Positions 9,281 to 16,999 of a stretch of 55,024 bases of DNA are shown piece after piece. Both the position numbers and the translations under genes were made by a program. Each line of letters opens with the position of its first letter. The stretch's first letter is position 1. The notes beneath the pieces were generated by a model, which did no database searches, was not told the origin of the DNA, and saw only the letters and a list, made by a program, of their open reading frames with translations. This DNA comes from Cytophagaceae bacterium (GTDB lineage: Bacteria; Bacteroidota; Bacteroidia; Cytophagales; Cytophagaceae), in the NCBI GenBank assembly GCA_025054875.1, contig JANWYS010000004.1, forward strand, positions 2,113 to 57,136, given 5' to 3'.

Positions 9281-10246
9281 CTATCTTAGCTTCCTTTCTC
9301 GTTTTCGGTTTTTGATGTATTCTTTCACTGCATTTTTAGAGGTGAGCCAGTTGCGCCCCTCTTTGTATGCGTCTATTTTGCCTTTACGGGCAAGTAAGCT
9401 CAAATATTCCTGGCCATAAGGAACTTCAGGATCATTTACTACAGATGCAATTTCCTGGTACCCTGCTCCATCTTCTGATAAAACATCCAAATATATATTT
9501 AACGTACGCTCTAAAGATTGAGACATAAGCAAAACCAATTTTTCGTATTTGCCTTGATTTGCATGATTTAGCGCTTCATAATATTTTTTTCGATCATTTT
9601 TTAAAATGATAGCCGGAGGAAAACCGCTCCTCATCAAAAGCAAATTCATGGCCAGGCGCACGGTTCTTCCATTACCATCAAAGAATGGGTGTATCCATAC
9701 AAACTTATGATGGAAAACGGTAGCCAATAATATATCATTCAACCCAAGAGGATTGTTATTAACAAAAGCTATAAGTTCATCTAAAAGCTCTGGTACTTTA
9801 CTGGCATTTGGTGGTATGAAATTCGCTCCGGAAATCCTCACACCGCCATTACGTATTCTGCCTGCATAATCATCATCTATGCTACGCATTACTAACTCAT
9901 GCAGGGTAAGTATATCAATGCTTCTCAAAATATAATCCTCACGTACAATACGATAAAGGTACTCAATAGCCTTTTCATGATTGTGGGCTTCAAAATGTTC
10001 ACGCAAAGACTTGCCTTTAATGGTTATACCTTCTTTTAGAATAAGCCTTGTCTCTTGCAGGCTTAATGTATTCCCCTCAATACTGTTTGAGTTGTATGTC
10101 CATTCTATGGATAGATTTTCTTTTATTTTTTGCAAAGCACTATTTGGCAGAGGCCGTTTAAGCTCTATACTTCCTCTTTTCTCATACAACCTTTGGAAGA
10201 TGGGTTGCATGGTTTCTTTGATATCGGTTAGGTCTATATTCCACAT
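9281..10246 (-). CDS. Fic family protein (probable AMP transferase)
   Basis: 321 aa. The Fic core motif HPFFDGNGR is complete at residues 186-194 (catalytic His186), and the upstream inhibitory-helix motif (S/T)xxxE(G/N) is present as SNSIEGN at 53-59, so this is a class II, self-inhibited Fic protein. The family transfers AMP from ATP to Ser/Thr/Tyr hydroxyls of target proteins. A C-terminal ~60-residue segment (SLLARKGKIDAYKEGRNWLT, then a basic tail) looks like a winged-helix/DNA-binding domain commonly attached to this subgroup. It is convergent with the TPR gene (5-bp gap) and divergent from the FN3-like gene. No toxin-antitoxin partner gene is adjacent. Confidence 0.92.
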   Translation of the reverse strand: MWNIDLTDIKETMQPIFQRLYEKRGSIELKRPLPNSALQKIKENLSIEWTYNSNSIEGNTLSLQETRLILKEGITIKGKSLREHFEAHNHEKAIEYLYRIVREDYILRSIDILTLHELVMRSIDDDYAGRIRNGGVRISGANFIPPNASKVPELLDELIAFVNNNPLGLNDILLATVFHHKFVWIHPFFDGNGRTVRLAMNLLLMRSGFPPAIILKNDRKKYYEALNHANQGKYEKLVLLMSQSLERTLNIYLDVLSEDGAGYQEIASVVNDPEVPYGQEYLSLLARKGKIDAYKEGRNWLTSKNAVKEYIKNRKRERKLR

Positions 10247-10323
10247 CTCCCCACAAAATTAATAATATCGTTTAGGGTTTAAAAATTTTTAAACCGATAT
10301 AAAGTTATTGAAACGTTTTTTTC

Positions 10324-10341
10324 ATATTCTCGTTAGAATAT
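10324..10341. promoter_or_regulatory. 18-nt palindrome between the fic and FN3-like genes
   Basis: ATATTCT-CGTT-AGAATAT has perfect 7-bp arms in the 190-bp divergent region. A dyad of this size in a shared upstream region is a plausible operator, but no regulator is identified. It has no U-tract on either side, so a terminator is unlikely. Confidence 0.35.
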
Positions 10342-10436
10342 ATATATATGTTTGTTGATTTCTTTTTGTTGATTTTTTGTGAGAAACATGTACCCCTAAA
10401 TAATTAATTCTCAAAACCTTTTAAGCAATTGTTTTT

Positions 10437-11300
10437 ATGTCACGCGCAAACAGAATTTTCAGGTTGGGCAATAGTGCCCAAGGGGGCAAGTTACGTGCCC
10501 GATTTGTGGGAGATATTCCTACTGCAGTGCAAGTAAAAGGCACAAACGACCGTCAGAATGTAAAGATCAGAACAGGGCCAAACGGCCAACAAATAGGCAA
10601 ATGGGTATCTAAAAACAAATACCAAAGTCGCCTGGTAACTCTCCAACTCATAAGAAACGATAACGTATATAAAGAATGTAAATACGATGCCTGTGGAATG
10701 CTGATACCCGAACGGCCGGATGCCGCAGTTACCAACGTTAGTATAAGCCAATCCAACGGAACCGTTACTTTCTCATGGAAATCCACCATTGAAATTGCTC
10801 TTGATCTTTACGTACTTGAAAGAAAATTACCAGGTCATACCAATTTTGAACCCTTTGAAGGAGAAGAACCCCTTGGCATTGGCACCACCTATACCGAAGT
10901 AGACACGCCAGGAGTATCAGGAGTCATAACTTACAGGCTTAAAGCTATTTTTCTTGACGGTTCGGAAAAAATACTGTCTGAGCAAACTATAAATGTCACT
11001 ACAACTTCATCAAATAGCGCAACACTTGAACAGTTTGAATTATCCAATTCCTCCGGAATTGTTACCATCACATTTAAAACGGCCACAGAAGTAAATGTGG
11101 CAAAGTTATTTATAGACAGGCGAATAGACGGTGAACCTGATTTTAGTATGTTAAAAGAATTTACACCTACAGGAGCTGGCTCTACATATTTATTTGACGA
11201 TTTTCCAAATGCTATTGGAGTGGTCTGTTACAGAATAAGAGCAAGATTCATTGATAATGTTGAAATAGTTTTTCAACCACAATGCATTGATGTATTTTAA
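10437..11300 (+). CDS. Two-module FN3-like protein without signal peptide
   Basis: 287 aa. The first ~95 residues are basic and Gly/Asn-rich with no recognisable fold and two Cys (KECKYDACG). They are followed by two homologous ~90-residue beta modules (about residues 97-190 and 193-287). Each opens with a GTVTFSWKSTIE / GIVTITFKTATE strand and ends with a Y(R)I/LKA..(F)LDG pattern, the usual layout of fibronectin-III-like domains in Bacteroidota cell-surface proteins. An in-frame TAA just upstream fixes the start at ATG 10437, and no secretion signal or sorting tail is visible, which is odd for this domain type. Function unknown. Confidence 0.75.
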   Translation: MSRANRIFRLGNSAQGGKLRARFVGDIPTAVQVKGTNDRQNVKIRTGPNGQQIGKWVSKNKYQSRLVTLQLIRNDNVYKECKYDACGMLIPERPDAAVTNVSISQSNGTVTFSWKSTIEIALDLYVLERKLPGHTNFEPFEGEEPLGIGTTYTEVDTPGVSGVITYRLKAIFLDGSEKILSEQTINVTTTSSNSATLEQFELSNSSGIVTITFKTATEVNVAKLFIDRRIDGEPDFSMLKEFTPTGAGSTYLFDDFPNAIGVVCYRIRARFIDNVEIVFQPQCIDVF

Positions 11301-11356
11301 CATCAAATCTTTGTTCTTGTTAAAAAAATAGTAACCTTCCAAAAATGTTACATTTT

Positions 11357-11438
11357 AACCCCAAAACTCAATAGGATATGTCCTGATATCTTTTCTGTGT
11401 GCATATTCAAGACAACTCTCTATTGAGTTTTTGGGGTT
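11357..11438. repeat. Long-armed inverted repeat between convergent genes
   Basis: The left arm AACCCCAAAACTCAATAG (11357-11374) and the right arm CTATTGAGTTTTTGGGGTT (11420-11438) are complementary except for one extra base in the right arm, separated by 45 nt. It sits between the converging FN3-like and peroxiredoxin genes. It may act as a bidirectional transcription terminator with a large loop, or it may be a small insertion remnant. Confidence 0.6.
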
Positions 11439-11457
11439 GATTATACAAGGATAACAA

Positions 11458-12084
11458 TTATTTAGATAGGTATTCGCCCACGCTTTCTAACGATTCTTTG
11501 ATAGCTTTTTTGCCTTTGTTCCAGTTAGCGGGGCATACCTCGCCGTGCTGTTCAGTATATTGCAAAGCATCTACCATTCTCAATGCTTCTTCTATGCTGC
11601 GACCTAATGGAAAGTCGTTTACAACATAGTGACGAACGATGCCGGATTTATCAATGAGAAAAGTACCTCGGTAAGCTATAGGTGCGCCGTTGAATACCAT
11701 CTCACCTTCTTCATTAATATCATATTCACCTCCCAGTACGCCATAGTTAGCCGAAATCGTTTTAGCTGTGTCAGCCACTATAGGATAGGTTACACCTTCT
11801 ATGCCTCCTTTATTGCGAGGAGTAGAAAGCCATGCCAGGTGTGAGTTTTCCGTGTCGGTAGAGCATCCCACAATTGCTGTATTGCGTTTTTCAAATTCAG
11901 GGAGAGCATCCTGAAATGCAATTATTTCTGTAGGACATACGAAGGTGAAATCTTTTGGATAAAAGAAAAACAACACATATTTTTTTCCTATGTACTGTTC
12001 TAATGAAAAATCGTTAACGATTTCTTTTCCGTTTATTACTGCTTTCGCTTTGAAAACAGGAGCTTTTTTTCCAATCATTGCCAT
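11458..12084 (-). CDS. Peroxiredoxin, typical 2-Cys (AhpC/Prx1 type)
   Basis: 208 aa thiol peroxidase that reduces H2O2, organic peroxides and possibly peroxynitrite. The peroxidatic Cys lies at residue 50 in DFTFVCPTEI, and the resolving Cys is in the C-terminal GEVCPANW motif (about residue 184), so the enzyme should work as a head-to-tail dimer. GCSTDTENSHLAW and YPIVADTAKTIS are family signatures. No AhpF-type reductase is adjacent. It lies 26 nt downstream of the PerR-like regulator on the same strand, which suggests co-transcription and peroxide induction from the Per-box promoter upstream. Confidence 0.95.
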   Translation of the reverse strand: MAMIGKKAPVFKAKAVINGKEIVNDFSLEQYIGKKYVLFFFYPKDFTFVCPTEIIAFQDALPEFEKRNTAIVGCSTDTENSHLAWLSTPRNKGGIEGVTYPIVADTAKTISANYGVLGGEYDINEEGEMVFNGAPIAYRGTFLIDKSGIVRHYVVNDFPLGRSIEEALRMVDALQYTEQHGEVCPANWNKGKKAIKESLESVGEYLSK

Positions 12085-12110
12085 ATGAATTTATGTTTAG
12101 GGTTAAAAAT

Positions 12111-12563
12111 TTACTTAATAGATACTTTTTCTTTTATATTCACTTTTTCAGCCAGTATCTGAAGCTGAATATCTTTAATTTTTAAATTTTTGATTTTTTT
12201 TCTCTTTAAATATCCTTGTATCAATCGGTTTAGATTTTCATCTTCAAAGTCAATTATTTCTTTTGTATTTATACAATATATATGACTATGTGGATGCGTA
12301 TAAGCATCGTATCTCACTATACCATCATCTGAAAACACTTTGTGTATTAGGTGTGCAGAAACAAACGTATCTAAGGTTTTATAAACCGTAGCCAATGATA
12401 TACTGGGATTATTGGGTTTTATGCTTTCGTATATATTCTCTGCTGTTGGATGATTAAACGACTTAGCCAGACATTCATATATCACAATGCGTTGATGTGT
12501 AGCCTTCAGTCCACATTCGGAGAGACGATTTTTTATTTCTATATAGGTATTTAAGTAACGCAA
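12111..12563 (-). CDS. perR: Fur-family peroxide-responsive repressor (PerR-like)
   Basis: 150 aa, with a winged-helix DNA-binding N-terminus (GLKATHQRIVIYECL; SLATVYKTLDTF) and a dimerisation/metal domain. The regulatory-site ligands expected for PerR can be placed at His38, Asp86, His92, His94 and Asp105 by comparison with B. subtilis (H37, D85, H91, H93, D104). Asp at the last position is the PerR-type rather than Fur-type residue. The structural Zn Cys4 site is missing: only one Cys (residue 97) remains where a CxxC is usual, and there is no C-terminal CxxC. The downstream peroxiredoxin and an upstream Per-box-like palindrome support the PerR assignment. The symbol is by inference. Confidence 0.85.
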   Translation of the reverse strand: MRYLNTYIEIKNRLSECGLKATHQRIVIYECLAKSFNHPTAENIYESIKPNNPSISLATVYKTLDTFVSAHLIHKVFSDDGIVRYDAYTHPHSHIYCINTKEIIDFEDENLNRLIQGYLKRKKIKNLKIKDIQLQILAEKVNIKEKVSIK

Positions 12564-12573
12564 AATTCCTAAA

Positions 12574-12588
12574 TGATAATTATTATTA
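12574..12588. promoter_or_regulatory. Per-box-like operator upstream of perR
   Basis: The 15-mer TGATAATTATTATTA agrees with the B. subtilis Per box TTATAATTATTATAA at 13 of 15 positions (7-1-7 dyad). It lies 10 nt upstream of the perR ATG, so binding would repress the perR-peroxiredoxin unit (autoregulation). Confidence 0.55.
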
Positions 12589-12704
12589 ACTAATATTAAC
12601 TACTCACAAAGATATACTATTATTCTGATAAATAAAAAATCATATAATTAATTTTTTATAAACAATATGTATATTTCGTAACGAACAGGTTACTTACATT
12701 AAAG

Positions 12705-14423
12705 GTGAAAACATTACTCATTGCGTTAATATTTTTTATTCTGTTCCCAGTAGCGTTGATTGGGCAAAATTTTTCACAACAATATGAATATGGAAAAGAA
12801 TTGTTGAGACAAAGTCGCTATCAGGCGGCCATGCAGGTATTTCTTCCTATCACTTCCGAAACTCAAGGCAATATATACTTCAGACACGCTTTGTATCTGT
12901 ATGCACTGGCTGCTTTTAAAGCAACCGCCTATGATGATGCTAAATCTGCCCTGTTACAATTGTTAGAAAAATATCCTAACTGGGACCAACGCGAAGAAGT
13001 AAACTACCTGCTTGCCAACACTTATTTTGAACTAAAGAATCATAGAAAGGCCCTGGCGATATTGAAAGGCTTGAGCAATTCTAAAGAAGATGCCAACAAC
13101 ATGAAGTTATACTATTTGAATAAAATAATTTTAGACACCTTAATAAAAATTCAGCATGACCACCCGGAAGATATAACAATAGCCAGATTGTTGGCGCATA
13201 AAATCTCTTCAAAAACAGAAAAAAATGAAAAAGAAAAAATGCTTTTAAATTTTCTCATACAGGAATATAAATTCGATAGCAAAAAATTTTTTATAAAACA
13301 TCATTCTCAAAAAAAAGATAAATACAACGTTGCCTTATTGCTTCCGTTTTCAATAGCCGAAACCGATTTCAAGTCGGTGCGTCGTACAAATCAATACGCT
13401 TATGATTTTTACACTGGAGCAAAGTTAGCCATAGACTCCCTGAATCGTGATAAAAAGATATTCAACCTCTATGCTTATGATACAGAGAAAAGTGAATCGA
13501 AGGTGAAAAAATTGATTAATAGTACTGAACTATCCTCTATGGATTTAATTATCGGGCCGGTTGCCCAAAATGAAATTGAGCATGTGGTAGATTTTTCAAA
13601 CCAAACGGAAATATGCACTATACTGCCATTTTCGCTGAATGCTAAAAATATTGAAGGAAGAGAAACTGTAATGATGTGTCAACCCAGCCTCGAAATTATG
13701 GCAGGTAAAATAGCTGCATATGTATACGATAGTTTGAGAGTAGACAGCACAAACTATAACCCGGTCAAGAATATACCACCCTTTCAAAAAACACATGTGA
13801 TGATATTTTACGGAAACGAAATAAAAGACTCCGTATTGGCGGCAAGGTTCAGAGATTCCGTATTGTCAAAAGGCTTTGAAGTAAAACATTTTGATAAGGT
13901 AACTAAAAACAGAGTATCATTTTTACAAACCATTTTTGCCGACACGAGTAAAGTGGCTACTGCCGCATGCATTTTTGTGACTTCATCCGATGAGGTTGTT
14001 GTGGCCAACATTGTAAGCTTGCTCGAAGTAAGCCAACAAAATACCCCTTTGATAACACGAGCTGATTGGTTGCAATTTGATTTAATTTCTTTTAGCCAGA
14101 TGGAACGCAGGAGAGTACATTTTATTCACACAGATTACTTAGATTTCACCAACGATAATTATAACCAATTCAAAAAGGCTTTCATGAAAAAAACCAACCT
14201 TTTGCCATCAATTTATGCCGTACAAGGATATGAATATATGATGTATTTTGGACAAGCTCTAAAAGAGCACGGCACTTACTTCTATTATGGACTGCAAAAC
14301 ACCGGCAAAAAATCAGGCATCATATTATCCGGATGGGATTATACCAACAGCTACGCCAACCTGTATGTGCCGATAACACGCTTTAAAAATAAAAAACTGG
14401 AATTGGTAAATCGCTTAAAATGA
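12705..14423 (+). CDS. Exported TPR plus periplasmic-binding-fold protein
   Basis: 572 aa starting at GTG. Signal peptide KTLLIALIFFILFPVALIGQ, then TPR-like helices over about residues 25-160 (YGKELLRQSRYQAAMQVFLP; EVNYLLANTYFELKNHRKAL), then a domain of ~370 residues resembling type I periplasmic ligand-binding proteins (KDKYNVALLLPFSIAE; DFYTGAKLAIDSL; LIIGPVAQNEIEHVVDF). This helical-plus-PBP layout is that of the LppC/LpoA-like or amino-acid ABC receptor-like proteins of Bacteroidota. A role in peptidoglycan synthase activation is possible by analogy only. hemL starts 1 nt after the stop. The start is preceded by a long AT-rich region shared with perR. Confidence 0.82.
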   Translation: MKTLLIALIFFILFPVALIGQNFSQQYEYGKELLRQSRYQAAMQVFLPITSETQGNIYFRHALYLYALAAFKATAYDDAKSALLQLLEKYPNWDQREEVNYLLANTYFELKNHRKALAILKGLSNSKEDANNMKLYYLNKIILDTLIKIQHDHPEDITIARLLAHKISSKTEKNEKEKMLLNFLIQEYKFDSKKFFIKHHSQKKDKYNVALLLPFSIAETDFKSVRRTNQYAYDFYTGAKLAIDSLNRDKKIFNLYAYDTEKSESKVKKLINSTELSSMDLIIGPVAQNEIEHVVDFSNQTEICTILPFSLNAKNIEGRETVMMCQPSLEIMAGKIAAYVYDSLRVDSTNYNPVKNIPPFQKTHVMIFYGNEIKDSVLAARFRDSVLSKGFEVKHFDKVTKNRVSFLQTIFADTSKVATAACIFVTSSDEVVVANIVSLLEVSQQNTPLITRADWLQFDLISFSQMERRRVHFIHTDYLDFTNDNYNQFKKAFMKKTNLLPSIYAVQGYEYMMYFGQALKEHGTYFYYGLQNTGKKSGIILSGWDYTNSYANLYVPITRFKNKKLELVNRLK

Positions 14424-14424
14424 T

Positions 14425-15723
14425 ATGAACAAAAACAAGAGCAGTCAATGGTTTCAGCGTGCCTGCCAAGTTATACCCGGCGGAGTAAACTCTCCGGTGC
14501 GCGCATTCAAGTCCGTGGGAGGAAATCCTGTGTTTATAGAACGTGCTCAAGGGGCATACTTATTTGATGTAGATGGTAATCGCTATATAGACCTCATCAA
14601 CTCTTGGGGGCCTATGATTTTAGGTCATGCACAACAAGACATTTTAAACGCAGTAGAGGAAGCCATTCATAAATCTTTTTCATTTGGAGCTCCTACGGAA
14701 AAAGAAGTGCTCATAGCTGAGTTAATATGCGAGATGGTGCCTTCTATTGAAAAAATACGTTTTGTAAATTCGGGTACAGAAGCCACCATGTCGGCTATAC
14801 GACTGGCAAGAGGTTATACCGGGAAAAATAAAATTTTGAAATTCGAAGGTTGCTATCACGGACATGGTGATTCTTTTTTGATAGCCGCTGGGAGTGGTGC
14901 TGCCACTACCGGTGTGCCCGATAGTGCCGGGGTGCCTCAGAGTATTGCAAATGATACTCTCACAGCGCCTTACAACGACTTGAGAGCAGTAGAAAACATT
15001 ATAGATAGCAATCCCGACCAGATAGCCGCTATCATAGTAGAACCTGTGGCGGGCAACATGGGTTGTGTACCTCCGGAAAATGGTTTCCTGCAAGGCTTAC
15101 GAAATATCTGCGATAAAAAAAATATTGTCTTGATTTTTGATGAAGTAATGACCGGATTTCGTCTGGCTCAAGGCGGAGCTCAACAATTATTCAATGTGAT
15201 ACCTGACCTTACCACATTGGGCAAAGTCATTGGAGGAGGACTTCCGGTAGGGGCTTACGGTGGTAAAAAAGAAATTATGGATTACATCTCACCCTCCGGA
15301 CCGGTATATCAGGCAGGAACACTCTCCGGAAACCCCATAGCCGTAAGCGCAGGGTTAGCTACACTTCGTTATCTGTATCAACACAACGAAATTTATGTAC
15401 AACTCGAACAGATCACCCAGAACCTCTGTCAGAAAATTGAACACAACATCGCGAAAACAGGAGTTAAAGCGACCGTAAACAGGGTTGGCTCTATGTTTAC
15501 ATTATTTTTTACTGAACAAAAGGTAACCAATTTTTCTTCCGCAAAAACTTCCGATACAGAAACGTTTGCAAAATATTTTAATTTAATGCTTGAGAAAGGT
15601 ATATATTTAGCTCCTTCTCAATTTGAAGCGCTCTTCGTATCGGCAGAAATAAACCAAGAAATTGTGGAATATATTTCGCAGGCTAATCTTGAATCGCTGC
15701 GCAAGATATCAGCGATGATGTAG
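14425..15723 (+). CDS. hemL: Glutamate-1-semialdehyde 2,1-aminomutase
   Basis: PLP enzyme making 5-aminolevulinate from glutamate-1-semialdehyde in the C5 haem/tetrapyrrole pathway. 432 aa, the normal length. Family blocks in order: PGGVNSPVRAFKSVGGNPVF, FVNSGTEATMSAIRLARGYT, KFEGCYHGHGDSFL, the PLP-contacting acidic motif VLIFDEVMTGFR, and the PLP-lysine motif TTLGKVIGGGLPVGAYGG. It starts one base after the previous stop, and its 3' end converges on rsmG with a 20-bp gap. Confidence 0.97.
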   Translation: MNKNKSSQWFQRACQVIPGGVNSPVRAFKSVGGNPVFIERAQGAYLFDVDGNRYIDLINSWGPMILGHAQQDILNAVEEAIHKSFSFGAPTEKEVLIAELICEMVPSIEKIRFVNSGTEATMSAIRLARGYTGKNKILKFEGCYHGHGDSFLIAAGSGAATTGVPDSAGVPQSIANDTLTAPYNDLRAVENIIDSNPDQIAAIIVEPVAGNMGCVPPENGFLQGLRNICDKKNIVLIFDEVMTGFRLAQGGAQQLFNVIPDLTTLGKVIGGGLPVGAYGGKKEIMDYISPSGPVYQAGTLSGNPIAVSAGLATLRYLYQHNEIYVQLEQITQNLCQKIEHNIAKTGVKATVNRVGSMFTLFFTEQKVTNFSSAKTSDTETFAKYFNLMLEKGIYLAPSQFEALFVSAEINQEIVEYISQANLESLRKISAMM

Positions 15724-15743
15724 TGTAGTAGGTAACTAATGAA

Positions 15744-16370
15744 TTACTTTTTCATTTCTATATACAATATAGACTTAGCAGAAAAATATGGCTCCGTGAA
15801 ATAGCCACTGAGCTCCAGTGTGTGATAAGGAAGTGTCAAAGATTTAAGCTCATCCTCCAGATCGCCGCCTTTCAGAAGAATCATTCCATTGGGTATGATA
15901 TTGAATTGATCGGTACGTATTTTACCTTTCATCCATTTGACTAATGTGCTTGTGTGAGTTACGGCTCGGCTTACTACAAAATGAAATTTGTCGTTCAGAA
16001 GTTCAGCTCGGGTGTTTAAGGCTACCACATTTTTTAACCCTAACTCATTTATCATATCTTCTACAGCCATGATTTTTTTTTTGATAGAATCTACCAGTAT
16101 AAATTGAGTTTGAGGAAAAACTATTGCCAGTGGTAATCCGGGCAGCCCTCCGCCGGTACCCAGGTCAAGAACGCGCGTACCTGGAGAAAAAGAAATAAAC
16201 TTGGCAATGCTTAATGAATGAAGTAAGTGATGCTCCTCAAAGTTTTCAATATCTTTTCTCGAAACAAGATTTATCTTACTGTTCCAGGTGATAAATATTT
16301 TTTCTAACTTCTCTAATCGGGCTTTTTGTTCGGCTTCCAAATACGGAAAGTAACGGTAAATGATGTTCAT
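15744..16370 (-). CDS. rsmG: 16S rRNA (guanine-527-N7)-methyltransferase
   Basis: SAM-dependent methyltransferase for m7G527 in the 530 loop of 16S rRNA, 208 aa (E. coli GidB is 207). The SAM-binding motif is VLDLGTGGGLPGLPLAI at about residues 66-82, followed by the acidic strand ILVDSIKKK and NVVALNTRAE. The SRAV motif in FVVSRAVTHTSTLVKW matches the family. Last gene of a minus-strand trio (glycosyltransferase, sigma factor, rsmG), 23 nt after the sigma factor stop. Its loss confers low-level streptomycin resistance in several bacteria (established knowledge). Confidence 0.96.
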   Translation of the reverse strand: MNIIYRYFPYLEAEQKARLEKLEKIFITWNSKINLVSRKDIENFEEHHLLHSLSIAKFISFSPGTRVLDLGTGGGLPGLPLAIVFPQTQFILVDSIKKKIMAVEDMINELGLKNVVALNTRAELLNDKFHFVVSRAVTHTSTLVKWMKGKIRTDQFNIIPNGMILLKGGDLEDELKSLTLPYHTLELSGYFTEPYFSAKSILYIEMKK

Positions 16371-16393
16371 GAATGATTCATGTTGACATTCTT

Positions 16394-16999
16394 CTATATG
16401 GAGTCTCTTTTATTTTTTACTAAATCGTATAGCAACTCTCTGGCACGATGCAGTTGAGCTTTTACAGTACCTAGCGGAGCGTTAATTTCTTCGGCAATCT
16501 CTTCATAGGAGAGCTCCTGGAAATATCTCAGTTTTACCAATAATTGATACTTGTTGGGAAGTTTAGTTACGATGGCTTTTATGATTTCTATCTTCTCACC
16601 TTTTATGGCTTCCTCTTGAGGGTCGGGGTTAAAATCTTTTATGTCTATATCTACATTTTCGCCGCTCTCGTCTTTATACGTATTGCTGATACTCATGGTA
16701 TCGAGCTTTTTTTTGCGAATAAAATCAATGCAGTTGTTTGTGGCAATACGAAACAACCAAGTGCTGAACGTAAATTCGGGGTTGAATTTTTTGAGATTAC
16801 GAAAAGCTTTTGCAAAGGCTTCTATAGTCAGGTCTTCTGCATCGTCTACATTACGAACCATTTTAAGTATCATATGATACACTGGCTTTCGGTATCGTGC
16901 CATGAGCTCTGCAAATGCTTTTTCATCGGCTTGTTTTGCACGCTCCACAAGCAAGAAGTCCTTTTTGGCTTTCTCAGAAAATTCTCTGTTCAGATCCAT
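16394..16999 (-). CDS. RNA polymerase sigma factor, sigma-70 family (ECF type)
   Basis: 201 aa, with region 2 (about residues 25-95: AELMARYRKPVYHMILKM, then DDAEDLTIEAFAKAF and FSTWLFRIATNNCIDFIRKK) and region 4 (about residues 140-190: LSYEEIAEEINAPLG and GTVKAQLHRARELL). Regions 1 and 3 are absent, so it is ECF-like. A linker of about 45 acidic residues (ESGENVDIDIKDFNPDPQEE) separates the two. There is no anti-sigma gene next to it. It overlaps the upstream glycosyltransferase by 10 nt and is followed by rsmG, an arrangement that looks like housekeeping rather than a stress operon. Related sigma factors in Bacteroidota are often essential or vegetative; that is an inference here. Confidence 0.93.
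   Translation of the reverse strand: MDLNREFSEKAKKDFLLVERAKQADEKAFAELMARYRKPVYHMILKMVRNVDDAEDLTIEAFAKAFRNLKKFNPEFTFSTWLFRIATNNCIDFIRKKKLDTMSISNTYKDESGENVDIDIKDFNPDPQEEAIKGEKIEIIKAIVTKLPNKYQLLVKLRYFQELSYEEIAEEINAPLGTVKAQLHRARELLYDLVKNKRDSI

Noticed and set aside
9281-11300. Fic protein and FN3-like protein as a toxin-antitoxin or contractile-injection effector set
   Set aside because: No antitoxin gene, immunity gene, delivery structural genes or secretion tags are present. The Fic protein carries its own inhibitory motif, so it needs no separate antitoxin.
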